The position numbers and the translations under genes are program-made. The notes below the pieces were generated by a model that saw nothing but the letters and a program-made list of their open reading frames with translations, ran no database searches and was not told the DNA's origin. 64,000 bases of DNA from Flavobacterium limi (GTDB taxonomy: Bacteria; Bacteroidota; Bacteroidia; Flavobacteriales; Flavobacteriaceae), in contig NZ_JAADZV010000014.1 of the NCBI RefSeq assembly GCF_010645075.1, positions 1 to 64,000 of the forward strand, read 5' to 3'. Shown in pieces: positions 53,750 to 63,519 of the stretch; position 1 is the stretch's first letter, and each line of letters starts with the position of its first letter.

Positions 53750-55993
53750 TTAGTTTTTTATTCCCCAGTTTTTATTGGGCTGTGCTCCCATGACAAAATG
53801 TAAAATTCCGCCTTGCAATATTTCTTTATGCGATATTACTGTTGTATTGAATGGAACACCATTAAGTGTTGCTGATTGGATATAGAAATTTTTCTCTGAA
53901 ACATTTTCTGCTTCAATTACAAACGTTTTTCCGCCTTCAAGATTGATGGTGGCTTTTTCGAAAATCGGGGTTCCAATTTCATATTCTCCAGAAGCCGGAT
54001 TCATTGGATATAATCCCATGGAACTGAAAACATACCAGGCCGACATTTGTCCGCAGTCTTCGTTTCCGCTCAATCCGTTTGGAGTTGTATTATATTGTGT
54101 GTCTAAAATATGGCGTACCCAATATTGTGTTCTCCACGGCTGACTGGCATGGTTAAACATATAGGCGATATGGTGGCTTGGTTCGTTTCCGTGTGCATAT
54201 TGACCAATTAACCCTGAAATATCGGCAGAAACATTGCTTCCCGTGATTTCTGAACTCTCTGTAAATAACTGCTCCAGACGTTTTGTAAACACTTCGTTAC
54301 TTCCATGAAGCGAAATTAAATGATCTACATCCTGAGGTACAAACCAACTGTGCTGCCATGCATTTCCTTCGGTATAATCAGTATGTTCTCTGTGATTGGA
54401 ATGTTTCGGATCAAAAGGCTCATTCCATGATTTCCCGTCTTCAGATTTGCCTCTCATAAACCCAGTCTTTGGATCGAATAAATGCTGGTATGCCTGAGAA
54501 CGTTTTAAGAAAAACTGGTAATCTTCAGTTTTTCCTAAAGCTTTGGCCATCTGTGCCACGCACCAATCGTCATAGGCATATTCTAAAGTAATGGTAACCG
54601 ATTCGTCTAATAAGTTGTACGGAATATAACCGTATTTTTTATAGAAATTCAATCCGCGTTCATCCTGCATCATGGTAGCTTTCATGGCTTCGAATGCTTT
54701 TTCGGCGTCAAAGCCTTTTATACCTTTTAAATAAGCATCTACAATTACAGGAATGGAGTGATATCCTGTCATTGTGTTAGTTTCGTTTGCGTATAAAGTC
54801 CAAACCGGTAATATTTTTCTAGTCTCATAATACGCTAACATGGAGTTCACTATATCTGATGTTTGTTTTGGAGCCAATAAAGTCAATAAAGGATTTTCGG
54901 CTCTAAAAGTATCCCATAGCGATAAGGTAGAATAGGCGGTATAATCTTTTGCTGTAACAATCTGATCATCCTCTTTTCTAAACTGACCGTTTTTATCACT
55001 ATAGGTTACAGGGGCAACTTGTGTGTGATACAATGCTGTATAAAATATGGTTTTTAATGAATCTACAGGTGTTTCAACTTCAATCTTGTTTAATGTGTTA
55101 TTCCAAATTGAAGAAGCTTTAGATTTTATATTTTCAAAACTTGCTTTTTCTCCGTCTAAATTATCTTTGGCATTGGCAACACTTACTGATGATAACGCAA
55201 CTTTTATAAATAATTCCTCTGAGTTTTTCGGATCAAAAAATAATTGTACTGCTGTATTTGCTGCTTCCGCTGTTTTATCACTAACAATTTGTTTATCAGC
55301 TAACAAAACTGATTCCGAAATTGGCTTTGAAAATTTTGCTACAAAAAATACTTTCTGATTTTTTGCCCAGCCTGTACTGTAACGGTAACCACTAATAGTA
55401 TATTCGTCTTCAATTGTTAATCCGGTTTTCAGCGTTTTATCCCAGTTAATAGCAAATCCCAAATCAATTACTACAGATTGTTTGTCGTTTTTTGCAAAAG
55501 TGTACTTATGATAAGCTGTTCTTTTTGTGAAAGTTAATCCTACATTGATTTTAGGATCTTCAAGAAAAACCTGGTAAGAGCCCGGTGCTGCTTTTTCGTT
55601 AACATGACTGTATTTAGATTTGTAGGGTAATTGATCCCGTGAAGTTGTTTTTGTAGTTAAATCAAGCTTTCTATTCGTTGGCATAAATAAGATGTCTGCC
55701 AAATCTCCAATACCGGTTCCGCTTAAATGTAAATGACTGAAACCGGCAACTATAGAATCTGAATGATGATACCCTGAACACCAATCCCAGCCTGAAATAC
55801 CGTTGTCCGGACTTACCTGAAGCATTCCAAATGGAACTGTTGCTCCCGGATAAGTATGCCCATGCCCACCGGTACCTATAAAAGGATTTACGTAGTCCGT
55901 AAAAAGTGTCTTATGATTATGATTTTTGTTTACATTTATTTTGCAACTTGCAACTAAAATAAAAAGCAAAAGCAGCACCGTAGAATTCTTCAT
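53750..55993 (-). CDS. GH92 alpha-mannosidase lipoprotein
   Basis: Second GH92 enzyme, 747 residues, with lipobox (LVASC, Cys17). The opening YVNPFIGTGGHGHTYPGATV, GWDWCSGYHHSD and FSHLHLSGTGIGDL is of the common GH92 type; the first copy is more divergent here. Barrel motifs are LWDTFRAENPL, LPVWTLYANETNTMTGYHS and EGNAWQHSWF; NEDCGQMSAWYVFSSMG carries the metal ligand and catalytic Asp. Two GH92 copies probably split the alpha-1,2, 1,3 and 1,6 linkages. It is first gene of the symporter unit and divergent from the sensor kinase gene. Confidence 0.95.
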   Translation of the reverse strand: MKNSTVLLLLFILVASCKINVNKNHNHKTLFTDYVNPFIGTGGHGHTYPGATVPFGMLQVSPDNGISGWDWCSGYHHSDSIVAGFSHLHLSGTGIGDLADILFMPTNRKLDLTTKTTSRDQLPYKSKYSHVNEKAAPGSYQVFLEDPKINVGLTFTKRTAYHKYTFAKNDKQSVVIDLGFAINWDKTLKTGLTIEDEYTISGYRYSTGWAKNQKVFFVAKFSKPISESVLLADKQIVSDKTAEAANTAVQLFFDPKNSEELFIKVALSSVSVANAKDNLDGEKASFENIKSKASSIWNNTLNKIEVETPVDSLKTIFYTALYHTQVAPVTYSDKNGQFRKEDDQIVTAKDYTAYSTLSLWDTFRAENPLLTLLAPKQTSDIVNSMLAYYETRKILPVWTLYANETNTMTGYHSIPVIVDAYLKGIKGFDAEKAFEAMKATMMQDERGLNFYKKYGYIPYNLLDESVTITLEYAYDDWCVAQMAKALGKTEDYQFFLKRSQAYQHLFDPKTGFMRGKSEDGKSWNEPFDPKHSNHREHTDYTEGNAWQHSWFVPQDVDHLISLHGSNEVFTKRLEQLFTESSEITGSNVSADISGLIGQYAHGNEPSHHIAYMFNHASQPWRTQYWVRHILDTQYNTTPNGLSGNEDCGQMSAWYVFSSMGLYPMNPASGEYEIGTPIFEKATINLEGGKTFVIEAENVSEKNFYIQSATLNGVPFNTTVISHKEILQGGILHFVMGAQPNKNWGIKN

Positions 55994-56116
55994 ATAAAAA
56001 CAATCTTAATTTAATTTTAAATTTAAACAAATTCAACTTTCAATTAAAAGTAATTTAGACGGACGACGTGTAAACTAAGATAAACATCAAAAAAAATCAT
56101 AAAACATATTCATAGT

Positions 56117-57175
56117 ATGAATTTAAATTCCGGCAAATTTTATCGATTACCCCTGCACTATCACTTTTTTTTCTGGCTTACTTATTTTTTGTTTAATACA
56201 TTTCGCTGGGGAAGCTATTTTAATGATTATCTGTATTCCTTAAAAACAAACTTGTTAGGCTTTCCTATTCATATGACATTATGTTATCTGAATATTTTAG
56301 TATTTATGCCCTATTTGGTGTATCGAAAAAAATATCTTCTGTATGTGCTTTCCATTTTTTCATCCATATTTATAATGGTATTCATAAAATTTAATCTCAC
56401 ATACCTATTAATAACACATAACGTCTGGCCTGAAGGACCAGAAACCATCGATAAGCTAACCCTAAATTATACTATTGACATGATGATGGGTGAACTCTAT
56501 GTAATCACTTTTGTGACAGCAATCAAGATTACATTTGATTTTCTGAATGAACAAAAAAGAGTAACTGATCTCGAAAAATCACAATTGGAAACAGAATTAC
56601 TGTTCCTGAAGTCTCAAATTTCACCACACTTTTTTTTCAATACACTTAACAATATTTATTCTTTATCGGTAGAAAAATCAAATAAAACCCCAAAAATTGT
56701 TCTGAAACTTTCTGAATTAATGCGCTACATGCTGTACGATACAAAAAGTAAAAAACAGTCTTTAGAGAACGAGATACTTTGTATTCAAAATTATCTGGAT
56801 CTAGAAAGAATTAGAAATGATGACCGCTTAGAAGTCAATATGTCTATTTCTGGAGATATTCATGATAAAGAAATTTCTCCTGTGATTTTACTGACTTTTA
56901 TTGAAAATGCATTTAAGCATGGTGTCAATAAAAACACCGGAAAAGTAAAAATTGATATTAGTTTTAAGATAAAAGAAGACTACCTGCATTTCACTATTTC
57001 GAACCCAACTCCGGAAATCACAAAGCATAAGGACAATTTTAACCAGTCCAGTGGCATAGGTTTGGAAAATGTAAAAAAAAGACTTGAATTAGGTTATAAT
57101 AAAAATGATTATAAACTTTCATTTAAAAATAAAAAGAATATTTTTGTCGTAAAGCTTGTAATTAAAGTGTCTTAG
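56117..57175 (+). CDS. LytS-type sensor histidine kinase
   Basis: 352-residue kinase with four predicted membrane helices in residues about 15-140. It has a short coiled coil (FLNEQKRVTDLEKSQLETEL) and the His_kinase motif QISPHFFFNTLNNIYSLSVE carrying the phosphorylated His. The C-terminal ATPase has ENAFKHGVNKNTG (N box) and SSGIGLENVKKRL (G box). It has no periplasmic sensor domain of note. The response regulator follows 65 bp later. Its divergent position beside GH92 suggests control of the N-glycan genes. Confidence 0.92.
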   Translation: MNLNSGKFYRLPLHYHFFFWLTYFLFNTFRWGSYFNDYLYSLKTNLLGFPIHMTLCYLNILVFMPYLVYRKKYLLYVLSIFSSIFIMVFIKFNLTYLLITHNVWPEGPETIDKLTLNYTIDMMMGELYVITFVTAIKITFDFLNEQKRVTDLEKSQLETELLFLKSQISPHFFFNTLNNIYSLSVEKSNKTPKIVLKLSELMRYMLYDTKSKKQSLENEILCIQNYLDLERIRNDDRLEVNMSISGDIHDKEISPVILLTFIENAFKHGVNKNTGKVKIDISFKIKEDYLHFTISNPTPEITKHKDNFNQSSGIGLENVKKRLELGYNKNDYKLSFKNKKNIFVVKLVIKVS

Positions 57176-57240
57176 AAGAAACTCCTTCTTTTTTTACCAC
57201 TACGACTATTAAGTTTATTCCTCTCAAAAACATATAGTAA

Positions 57241-57954
57241 ATGAAAATAAATTGTTTGATCATAGATGATGAGCCATTAGCGATTAATGTTATTAAAAAT
57301 TACCTGGAACCTGTTGAAAATTTTGAGATAATAAACACGTTTAGCAATCCTATTGAAGGTTTAAATTTTTTAAAAAACAATAAAGTTGATGTAATTTTTC
57401 TTGATATCAATATGCCTGTCCTTGATGGTATTAATTTTATAAAAAGTCTGGAAAACCCTCCAATACTTATCATTACAAGCGCATACAGTCAGTTTGCTAT
57501 TGAAACTTACGAATTAGACGTTTTAGACTATTTGGTAAAACCAATTGAATTTCCGAGGTTAATGAAAACCTTAAACAAGATTAGCAAAAGACTTAACACC
57601 AGCAGCAATGTTCAGCAGGAAAACAATCCTGAAAGCCCTTTTATTTTTGTCAAGATCGACAAGAAGAGAATGAAGAAAATATTTTTTAATGAAATTTTAG
57701 TGATTGAAAGTCTGAAAGATTATCTAAAAATAAACACTCTAACTGGTAAATACATAATTCACAGTACATTATCCGATTTCACTGATTTATTACCCGAAAG
57801 GAATTTTTTAAGAATACACAGATCATACACTATCGCTATTGATAAGATCGATGCTGTTGAAGGAAACAGTATTGAAATTGAAGGTCTTAGATACGTAATT
57901 GGAAGATCTTATATTGATCATGTAAAACAAAGAATATTGAATTCTTCTATTTAA
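57241..57954 (+). CDS. LytTR-family response regulator
   Basis: 237-residue regulator partner of the preceding kinase. The receiver domain holds the acidic pocket CLIIDDEP, phospho-acceptor Asp55 in VIFLDINMP and Lys in YLVKPIEFP. The DNA-binding LytTR domain runs from about residue 130 and has NEILVIESLKDYLKIN and ERNFLRIHRSYTIAIDKIDA. The domain order and length are normal. Confidence 0.94.
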   Translation: MKINCLIIDDEPLAINVIKNYLEPVENFEIINTFSNPIEGLNFLKNNKVDVIFLDINMPVLDGINFIKSLENPPILIITSAYSQFAIETYELDVLDYLVKPIEFPRLMKTLNKISKRLNTSSNVQQENNPESPFIFVKIDKKRMKKIFFNEILVIESLKDYLKINTLTGKYIIHSTLSDFTDLLPERNFLRIHRSYTIAIDKIDAVEGNSIEIEGLRYVIGRSYIDHVKQRILNSSI

Positions 57955-58135
57955 AGTTTGTTTTAAAATTTATTATATCAAACCTTTTTCAGGTTCTTAA
58001 CTTTGAAAAAGGTTTCTTTTTAATGTAAGGTTACCCCTGAGGCAAGAGTTATTAGAAAACAGTTAGACAAAAATTAAGGATTTTAATCGGTTGTTTCTTG
58101 TCTGATTTCTAACTCTTCGAAATGAAAAAACAAAA

Positions 58136-58165
58136 AAAATGCAGCTTTAACCGGAGCTGCATTTT
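58136..58165 (-). terminator. Terminator of the nagB-like gene
   Basis: AAAATGCAGCT and AGCTGCATTTT form an 11-bp stem with an 8-nt loop. On the minus strand eight T follow the stem. It lies about 70 bp past the stop and may also end the kinase-regulator message on the plus strand. Confidence 0.8.
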
Positions 58166-58233
58166 CACATTGGTAACTAACCAAAATAAACCACAATGAA
58201 ATAGTTTATTATATTTTAAAAAGATTTTACAAT

Positions 58234-60147
58234 CTAGAAATGATATCGCTTAAAAGCTTCGATTGCTGAATAATCTGCAAGTCCCAGAGCATGATATTTT
58301 TCTGCTGTCATTCTGTTTCTGTCTTCAACTCTCACCCAGAATTCCCTGCTGTCATCTCCCTGAAACATCACTCCGTCTTTTTGAGACTGGTGATAGAAGA
58401 TAGCATGACGTTTTTTCAGTACCTGATCAGGGCTCATTGGAACCGCCATTTCAATTTGGTACGACTCCCATTCATGCCAGGCTCCTCTGTAGAGCCAAAC
58501 CCAGCAATCATCCATAAAACTTTTATGTTTTAATCTTTTTAAAGCCTCAAACAAACTGTCTAAACAAACTTTATGGGTACCATGCGGGTCTGCTAAATCT
58601 CCTGCAGCATAAATCTGATGTGGTTTTATTCTTTCGATAATGTCGCACATAATTTGTATATCGGCTTCACCGAGGTTATTTTTCTTCACTGTACCTGTTT
58701 CATAAAAAGGCAAATCCAGGAAGTTTACATTTGAATCCTGCAAACCCAGATATCTGGTAGCTGCCAGAGACTCACTTCTTCTAATTAGACCTTTTAATTT
58801 TCTAACTTCTAATGAATCAATATCATTCGCTTTTTTATTCTTTAAAAAGTTGATTATGTTTTCAGATTCCGTAGAGTTTTTATTCAATGCCATCGAGATT
58901 TCGGCAAATTTTAAAGCTTCTTCATTTGAAACAGCAATATTTCCGGATGTCTGGTAGGCAATATGAACATCATGTCCCTGCTCAACCAATCTGTCGAAAG
59001 TTCCTCCCATTGAAATAACGTCATCATCAGGATGTGGGCTAAAAATGATAATTCTTTTTCTTTCCGGAGTTGCCCGTTCCGGTCTGTATGTATCATCTGC
59101 ATTGGGTTTTCCTCCGGGCCAGCCCGTAATAGTCTGCTGCATTTTATTAAACATCTTAATGTTTAAATTATAAGCAGTTCCTTCCTCGCTCAGCACGCTT
59201 GACATTCCGTTATCATTATAATCCTTATCGGTCAGTTTAAGGAAAGGCTTTTTAGTCAATTCACTTAACCAGGCTACAGCTTTCAGTTTTAACTCTTCGT
59301 CCCAAACCACAGATTTTACCAGCCACGGTGTTTTTACCCTGGTCAACTCTGATGAAGCCTCGGTATCTAAAACAAATGTTGTGTTACTGTGCTGTTGTAA
59401 ATAGGTTGCTGGTACTCTTGGGGAAATTTCACCTTCTATCGTTTTTTTGATGATTTCCGCCTTACTGATTCCCCATCCGAGAAGTACAATTCTTTTAGCA
59501 GTTTTTACAGTCCCAATTCCCATTGTAATGGCTTTACGGGGTACATTATCAATTCCTAAAAATGAAGATGCTGCATCAATGCGTGTTAAATGATCCAGTG
59601 TAATGCTTCTTGTTCCGGAATTAACGTGAGATCCCGGCTCATTAAACCCGATATGACCTGTTCTTCCAATTCCTAAAAGCTGAAAATCCAAACCACCGTA
59701 TGATTTAATTTTCATTTCATAATCAATACAATATTGATGTAAATCTTCATTACTGATATTTCCGTCGGGAATATTAATATTTTCCGGCTGAATATCAACA
59801 TGATCAAAAAGATGCTCATGCATAAAATACCAGTAACTCTGAATATTATCTTTATCCATTGGATAATATTCATCCAGATTGAAAGTTACCACATTGGCAA
59901 AACTTAACCCCTCTTCTTTATGCAGTCTTACAAGTTCTTCATAAACTTTTACAGGTGAAGATCCTGTTGCCAATCCTAAAACGCAAGGTTCATTTAATTC
60001 TTCTTTCCTCTGAATTATGTTTGCGATTTCCTGTGCAACTAATACAGAAGCTTCCTGAGATGATTCAAAAATTACGTTATGAATCTTCTCAAAACGTGTT
60101 TCTTCAAATTTTCCGGCTTCTTTAAAATTTATATCTTCTTTAATCAT
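58234..60147 (-). CDS. Glucosamine-6-phosphate deaminase-like protein fused to a PIG-L/LmbE domain
   Basis: 637-residue two-domain cytoplasmic protein. The N-terminal half (about 30-280) is NagB-like: GLATGSSPVKVYEELVRLH, VVTFNLDEYYPM with the catalytic Asp, and GIGRTGHIGFNEPGSHV. The C-terminal half (about 365-620) is a PIG-L/LmbE-type metal-dependent deacetylase, with IIIFSPHPDDDVISMGGTFD (HPDD motif) and ADPHGTHKVCLD as the second ligand pair. Such fusions are common in Bacteroidota and probably link deacetylation and deamination of amino sugars, but the fused half's substrate is unproven. It fits GlcNAc released by the N-glycan enzymes. Confidence 0.9.
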   Translation of the reverse strand: MIKEDINFKEAGKFEETRFEKIHNVIFESSQEASVLVAQEIANIIQRKEELNEPCVLGLATGSSPVKVYEELVRLHKEEGLSFANVVTFNLDEYYPMDKDNIQSYWYFMHEHLFDHVDIQPENINIPDGNISNEDLHQYCIDYEMKIKSYGGLDFQLLGIGRTGHIGFNEPGSHVNSGTRSITLDHLTRIDAASSFLGIDNVPRKAITMGIGTVKTAKRIVLLGWGISKAEIIKKTIEGEISPRVPATYLQQHSNTTFVLDTEASSELTRVKTPWLVKSVVWDEELKLKAVAWLSELTKKPFLKLTDKDYNDNGMSSVLSEEGTAYNLNIKMFNKMQQTITGWPGGKPNADDTYRPERATPERKRIIIFSPHPDDDVISMGGTFDRLVEQGHDVHIAYQTSGNIAVSNEEALKFAEISMALNKNSTESENIINFLKNKKANDIDSLEVRKLKGLIRRSESLAATRYLGLQDSNVNFLDLPFYETGTVKKNNLGEADIQIMCDIIERIKPHQIYAAGDLADPHGTHKVCLDSLFEALKRLKHKSFMDDCWVWLYRGAWHEWESYQIEMAVPMSPDQVLKKRHAIFYHQSQKDGVMFQGDDSREFWVRVEDRNRMTAEKYHALGLADYSAIEAFKRYHF

Positions 60148-60292
60148 TTACCTGTTCCTTTAATTATATAGTATAAAATTAAGGATTAGTATAGCTGTAA
60201 AATTAAAAATTCGACTAATAACCTCTGAACTTCGGCAAAAGACATAATCTTAAACTTTAAAAAACACAGCACAACTTAAGTCCCTTATATAT

Positions 60293-62389
60293 TTACTTTT
60301 CGATTACATTGATTTCACCGATAGAAAATGTCTGACCATTTTCTTCCGTGGATTTAGCAACAAAACGCAGGTATCTTGCTTTAGTTTCAGGAAATGTTTT
60401 TACCTGTTCTACAGGATTGTTTTTAATGTTTGAAAATTCTCCCTGAGATTGTATGGTCCATTTTATATTATCTAAACTTGTGTAAAATTCATATTTGGAT
60501 ATTAAATTAAGATTGTTACCCACTTGTTGTGGAACATAAGTAAAACCATTAATTTTCAGAATAGCTCCCATATCAATTACTACTTCTTGTGTGAGGTTAT
60601 TGATGTCGCTTCTAAAATTCCAGTCTGTATCCTGATTTCCGTCTATAATTTTATTTACCAAATTCATATCACCACTGGAAGCGGTAACAACTTTCCATTT
60701 TTCTTTAGATATTCCATATTTTACTGTTGTGACACCGCTGCTGATATTTTCATTTTTACTGATCGCGATTGCTTTTATCTGAACGGCCTTATTATATTTA
60801 AAAACACCTTTGTATAATGTGCTTTTGAGAGACGGCTTAGAACCATCAATAGTATAATAAATGCTGTTTCCTTCTTCAGATTTCATAGTAACATTTCCGG
60901 TTTTATCACGCTGAATTTCCGGAGCCCTCACAAAAGTTGGTGCATTGTAAGCCTCAATATTCGAAATTACAATACCTGCTTTTGAGTCGGTAATATTTAT
61001 TTTAATTGCCGAAGCTGTAATTCTGTCAATCCTTAAAATTCTTTTATAGCCGATAGTGGTTTCATTGGCAATAGTTTTCCATTGTCCGTCAATCTTAGCT
61101 TCAACAGTAAAAGCCTTAATACGCTGCCCTAATTTTATATATTCCTGAAGCAGAATCCGATTAATTGCTACAGGCTTTACAAAATCAAATACAATTGAAG
61201 CTGTTTTTACATTATCGTCTGTTGCCCAGTAGGTATTTTTATCTCCGTCTGTTACATTTTTTGCTGTAAATAAAGCGCTCTTTCCTCTTACATTATTAGC
61301 AGAAACTTTTGTCCCGGCTAATAATTCGGTTTTAAAATCGGTTTTTATGGTTGCAACCAATTCTTTCAATCGTGCTTCATCATTTTCATGCACCAAACCT
61401 CTTCTGTCAACCGGAAGATTCAACAATAAATTCGCATTACGCCCAATTGATTCATAATAAATATCCACCATTTCATCGAGTGGGCGTACTTTATCATCTT
61501 CAACTTTATGATAAAACCAACCTGGTCTTATAGAAACATCGGCTTCGCCCGGAACCCATTTTTCACCGTCTTCATGCCCCGACATAAATTCGGTGTAATG
61601 AACTTTGCCTGCTAATTCATCTTTCTGACGTAAAAGTGACCAATTGGTTTTTCCGGCACGTCCTTCTTCGTTTCCAATCCATCTCGCTTCAGAAGGACCG
61701 ACTCCCCAAACCAAAGTTTTAGGTGCAGTTTTGTAGATTAATTTATAGGTTTCATCCCAATTGTAGTATTCCAGCGTATTGATTTTTCTTGTTTCATTGG
61801 CTCCGCCGTAATAGCCATCACCACCATTGGCACCATCAAACCACATTTCGAAAACATCTCCATAATTCGTAAGCAACTCTTTCAGCTGATTTCTGAAATA
61901 GGTGATGTATTCCGATTTTCCGTATTGAGCATGATTTCTATCCCATGGGGAAAGATATAGCCCTAATTTTAAACCGTAGTCTTTACAGGCTGTGGCCAAT
62001 TCTTTTACTACGTCACCTTTGCCATTTTTCCAAGGAGAATTTTTTACAGAACGTTCTGTATAAGCTGATGGCCATAAGCAAAAACCGTCATGATGTTTAG
62101 CTACTAATATAATACCTTTCATACCGGCTTCCTTAGCAATTCGGGCCCATTGACGAGCATCAAGATTAGTCGGATTAAAGAGTTGAGGAGACTCATCTCC
62201 GTAACCCCACTCCTTATTTGTAAATGTATTTAATGAAAAGTGCACAAAAGCATAAAATTCCATTTCATGCCAATCCATTTGTTTTTGTGTTGGCAATGGG
62301 CCAAATGGCTGAGGAGATTTCACTAATTCCTGAGAACAAATTGGTATTGTTATTAGAAAATAACTCAGTAATAAAAAAATATTTTTCAT
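60293..62389 (-). CDS. GH29 alpha-L-fucosidase with CBM32-type domain
   Basis: 698-residue secreted fucosidase (signal ends near IPICSQ; Cys18 could be a lipobox). Barrel motifs are WHEMEFYAFVHFSLNTFT, GIILVAKHHDGFCLWPSAY, and the nucleophile Asp185 in EMWFDGANGGDGY. The WFDGANGGDG sequence fits GH29-B enzymes, which cut branched alpha-1,3/4-fucose. A chitobiase-type HEX_C segment (SIYYTIDGSKPS) and F5/8 type C (CBM32) modules at about 370-470 and 560-690 follow. It stands alone, with 145 bp to the nagB-like gene upstream. Confidence 0.94.
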   Translation of the reverse strand: MKNIFLLLSYFLITIPICSQELVKSPQPFGPLPTQKQMDWHEMEFYAFVHFSLNTFTNKEWGYGDESPQLFNPTNLDARQWARIAKEAGMKGIILVAKHHDGFCLWPSAYTERSVKNSPWKNGKGDVVKELATACKDYGLKLGLYLSPWDRNHAQYGKSEYITYFRNQLKELLTNYGDVFEMWFDGANGGDGYYGGANETRKINTLEYYNWDETYKLIYKTAPKTLVWGVGPSEARWIGNEEGRAGKTNWSLLRQKDELAGKVHYTEFMSGHEDGEKWVPGEADVSIRPGWFYHKVEDDKVRPLDEMVDIYYESIGRNANLLLNLPVDRRGLVHENDEARLKELVATIKTDFKTELLAGTKVSANNVRGKSALFTAKNVTDGDKNTYWATDDNVKTASIVFDFVKPVAINRILLQEYIKLGQRIKAFTVEAKIDGQWKTIANETTIGYKRILRIDRITASAIKINITDSKAGIVISNIEAYNAPTFVRAPEIQRDKTGNVTMKSEEGNSIYYTIDGSKPSLKSTLYKGVFKYNKAVQIKAIAISKNENISSGVTTVKYGISKEKWKVVTASSGDMNLVNKIIDGNQDTDWNFRSDINNLTQEVVIDMGAILKINGFTYVPQQVGNNLNLISKYEFYTSLDNIKWTIQSQGEFSNIKNNPVEQVKTFPETKARYLRFVAKSTEENGQTFSIGEINVIEK

Positions 62390-62543
62390 TAGACCTCGAA
62401 TTAATATTTTATCAGTAAGACTATTAAAAATTTAAATTTAAGATAAATTAATATTCCGGCTTATACTATTTCGACCAACAACATTTTTAAAGGAGCATTG
62501 GAATCATTTTTTACACATGATACCTCCATATTTTTATTTTAGA

Positions 62544-62573
62544 TTGAGTTTCATCATTATATAATTATATTTG
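62544..62573 (+). promoter_or_regulatory. Promoter of the araC-family gene at 62597
   Basis: TTG at 62544-62546 and TATATTTG at 62566-62573 are 19 bp apart, matching the Bacteroidota consensus TTG-N17-23-TAnnTTTG. The ATG follows 23 bp after the -7 box. Confidence 0.7.
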
Positions 62574-62596
62574 TCAGCATTTCACAATTAGAAAAA

Positions 62597-63451
62597 ATGA
62601 ACAGGATATATTCTGATAACGGAACACTTTTACTTGGCCTGGAATCTGAAAAAAATCAGTTACTGGACAGTCCTGTTCAATTCAGTGTATATACTGTTAT
62701 ATTCATTAGTGAAGGTGAAGGAATTTATCATGCAGACTTTGCTTCTTTTGCATTTAAAGCTCCTGTGGTACTTTTCTCTACACCTCAGCAGTGCATTTAT
62801 ATCAGAGAAACTAAAAAAATAAGCTCAGCAACTTTACAATTCCACGGAGACTTTTACTGTATTGAATTTCACAGAAATGAGGTAGCCTGCAACGGATTGT
62901 TGTTTAATAATATTTATCTGGAACCTTCTGTAAAACTAACGGATGACCAGCATTCTTTTTATACACAGGTTACAGCCAATATTGCTGAAGAATTACTGCA
63001 GAAAGAGCCTTCAGAAATTGTACTTCGGGCGCTTTTACAGCTTTTTCTCGCCAAGTCAAGCAGTATCAAATTGAACAGTTCAGAAAGACTGCAATTGAAA
63101 AAGGACGAAAAAATGGATCATTTTAGAATATTACTGGAAGAAAATTTCCTGACCCTGCATAAACCCGGTGATTATGCATCGCTGTTATCCATTACCCCTA
63201 ACAGTCTGACCAAACAGTGTAATAATCGCTTTGGCAAAACACCAACACAGCTGATTCAGGAACGTTTAATTCTTGAAGCAAAAAAACATCTTCACCTTAC
63301 GAGACTCAGCATTAAAGAAATTGCATTTGCTTTAAAATTCCAGGACGAATATTACTTCAGCCGTGTATTTAAAAAAATGACAAAAATGTCGCCCCAGATG
63401 TTTCGAAAAACCACCGGCATATCTATCGTAGCAGATTTGTCTAAGGAATAA
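62597..63451 (+). CDS. AraC-family transcriptional regulator
   Basis: 284-residue regulator with a cupin-like N-terminal sensor (FSVYTVIFISEGEGIYHADF). The C-terminal double helix-turn-helix has YASLLSITPNSLTKQCNNRF, LSIKEIAFALKFQDEYYFSR and MTKMSPQMFRK. A consensus promoter precedes it. The next gene is a DUF417-type membrane protein on the same strand 68 bp away, its likely target. Effector unknown. Confidence 0.92.
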   Translation: MNRIYSDNGTLLLGLESEKNQLLDSPVQFSVYTVIFISEGEGIYHADFASFAFKAPVVLFSTPQQCIYIRETKKISSATLQFHGDFYCIEFHRNEVACNGLLFNNIYLEPSVKLTDDQHSFYTQVTANIAEELLQKEPSEIVLRALLQLFLAKSSSIKLNSSERLQLKKDEKMDHFRILLEENFLTLHKPGDYASLLSITPNSLTKQCNNRFGKTPTQLIQERLILEAKKHLHLTRLSIKEIAFALKFQDEYYFSRVFKKMTKMSPQMFRKTTGISIVADLSKE

Positions 63452-63487
63452 CATTTTTTGTCCATCCTTTACCTCAATTTGCTGAAC

Positions 63488-63495
63488 TAGCTTTG
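63488..63495 (+). promoter_or_regulatory. Putative -7 box before the DUF417-type gene
   Basis: TAGCTTTG matches TAnnTTTG and lies 24 bp before the ATG at 63520. The nearest upstream TTG (63458-63460) is 27 bp away, longer than the usual spacer. Confidence 0.5.
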
Positions 63496-63519
63496 CATTG
63501 TAACTATAAAAAACAAACA

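Noticed and set aside
58084..58093. TAATCGGTTG, a 9-of-10 match to the LacI-type operator
   Set aside because: It lies downstream of two convergent genes with no promoter, so a chance match is likelier.
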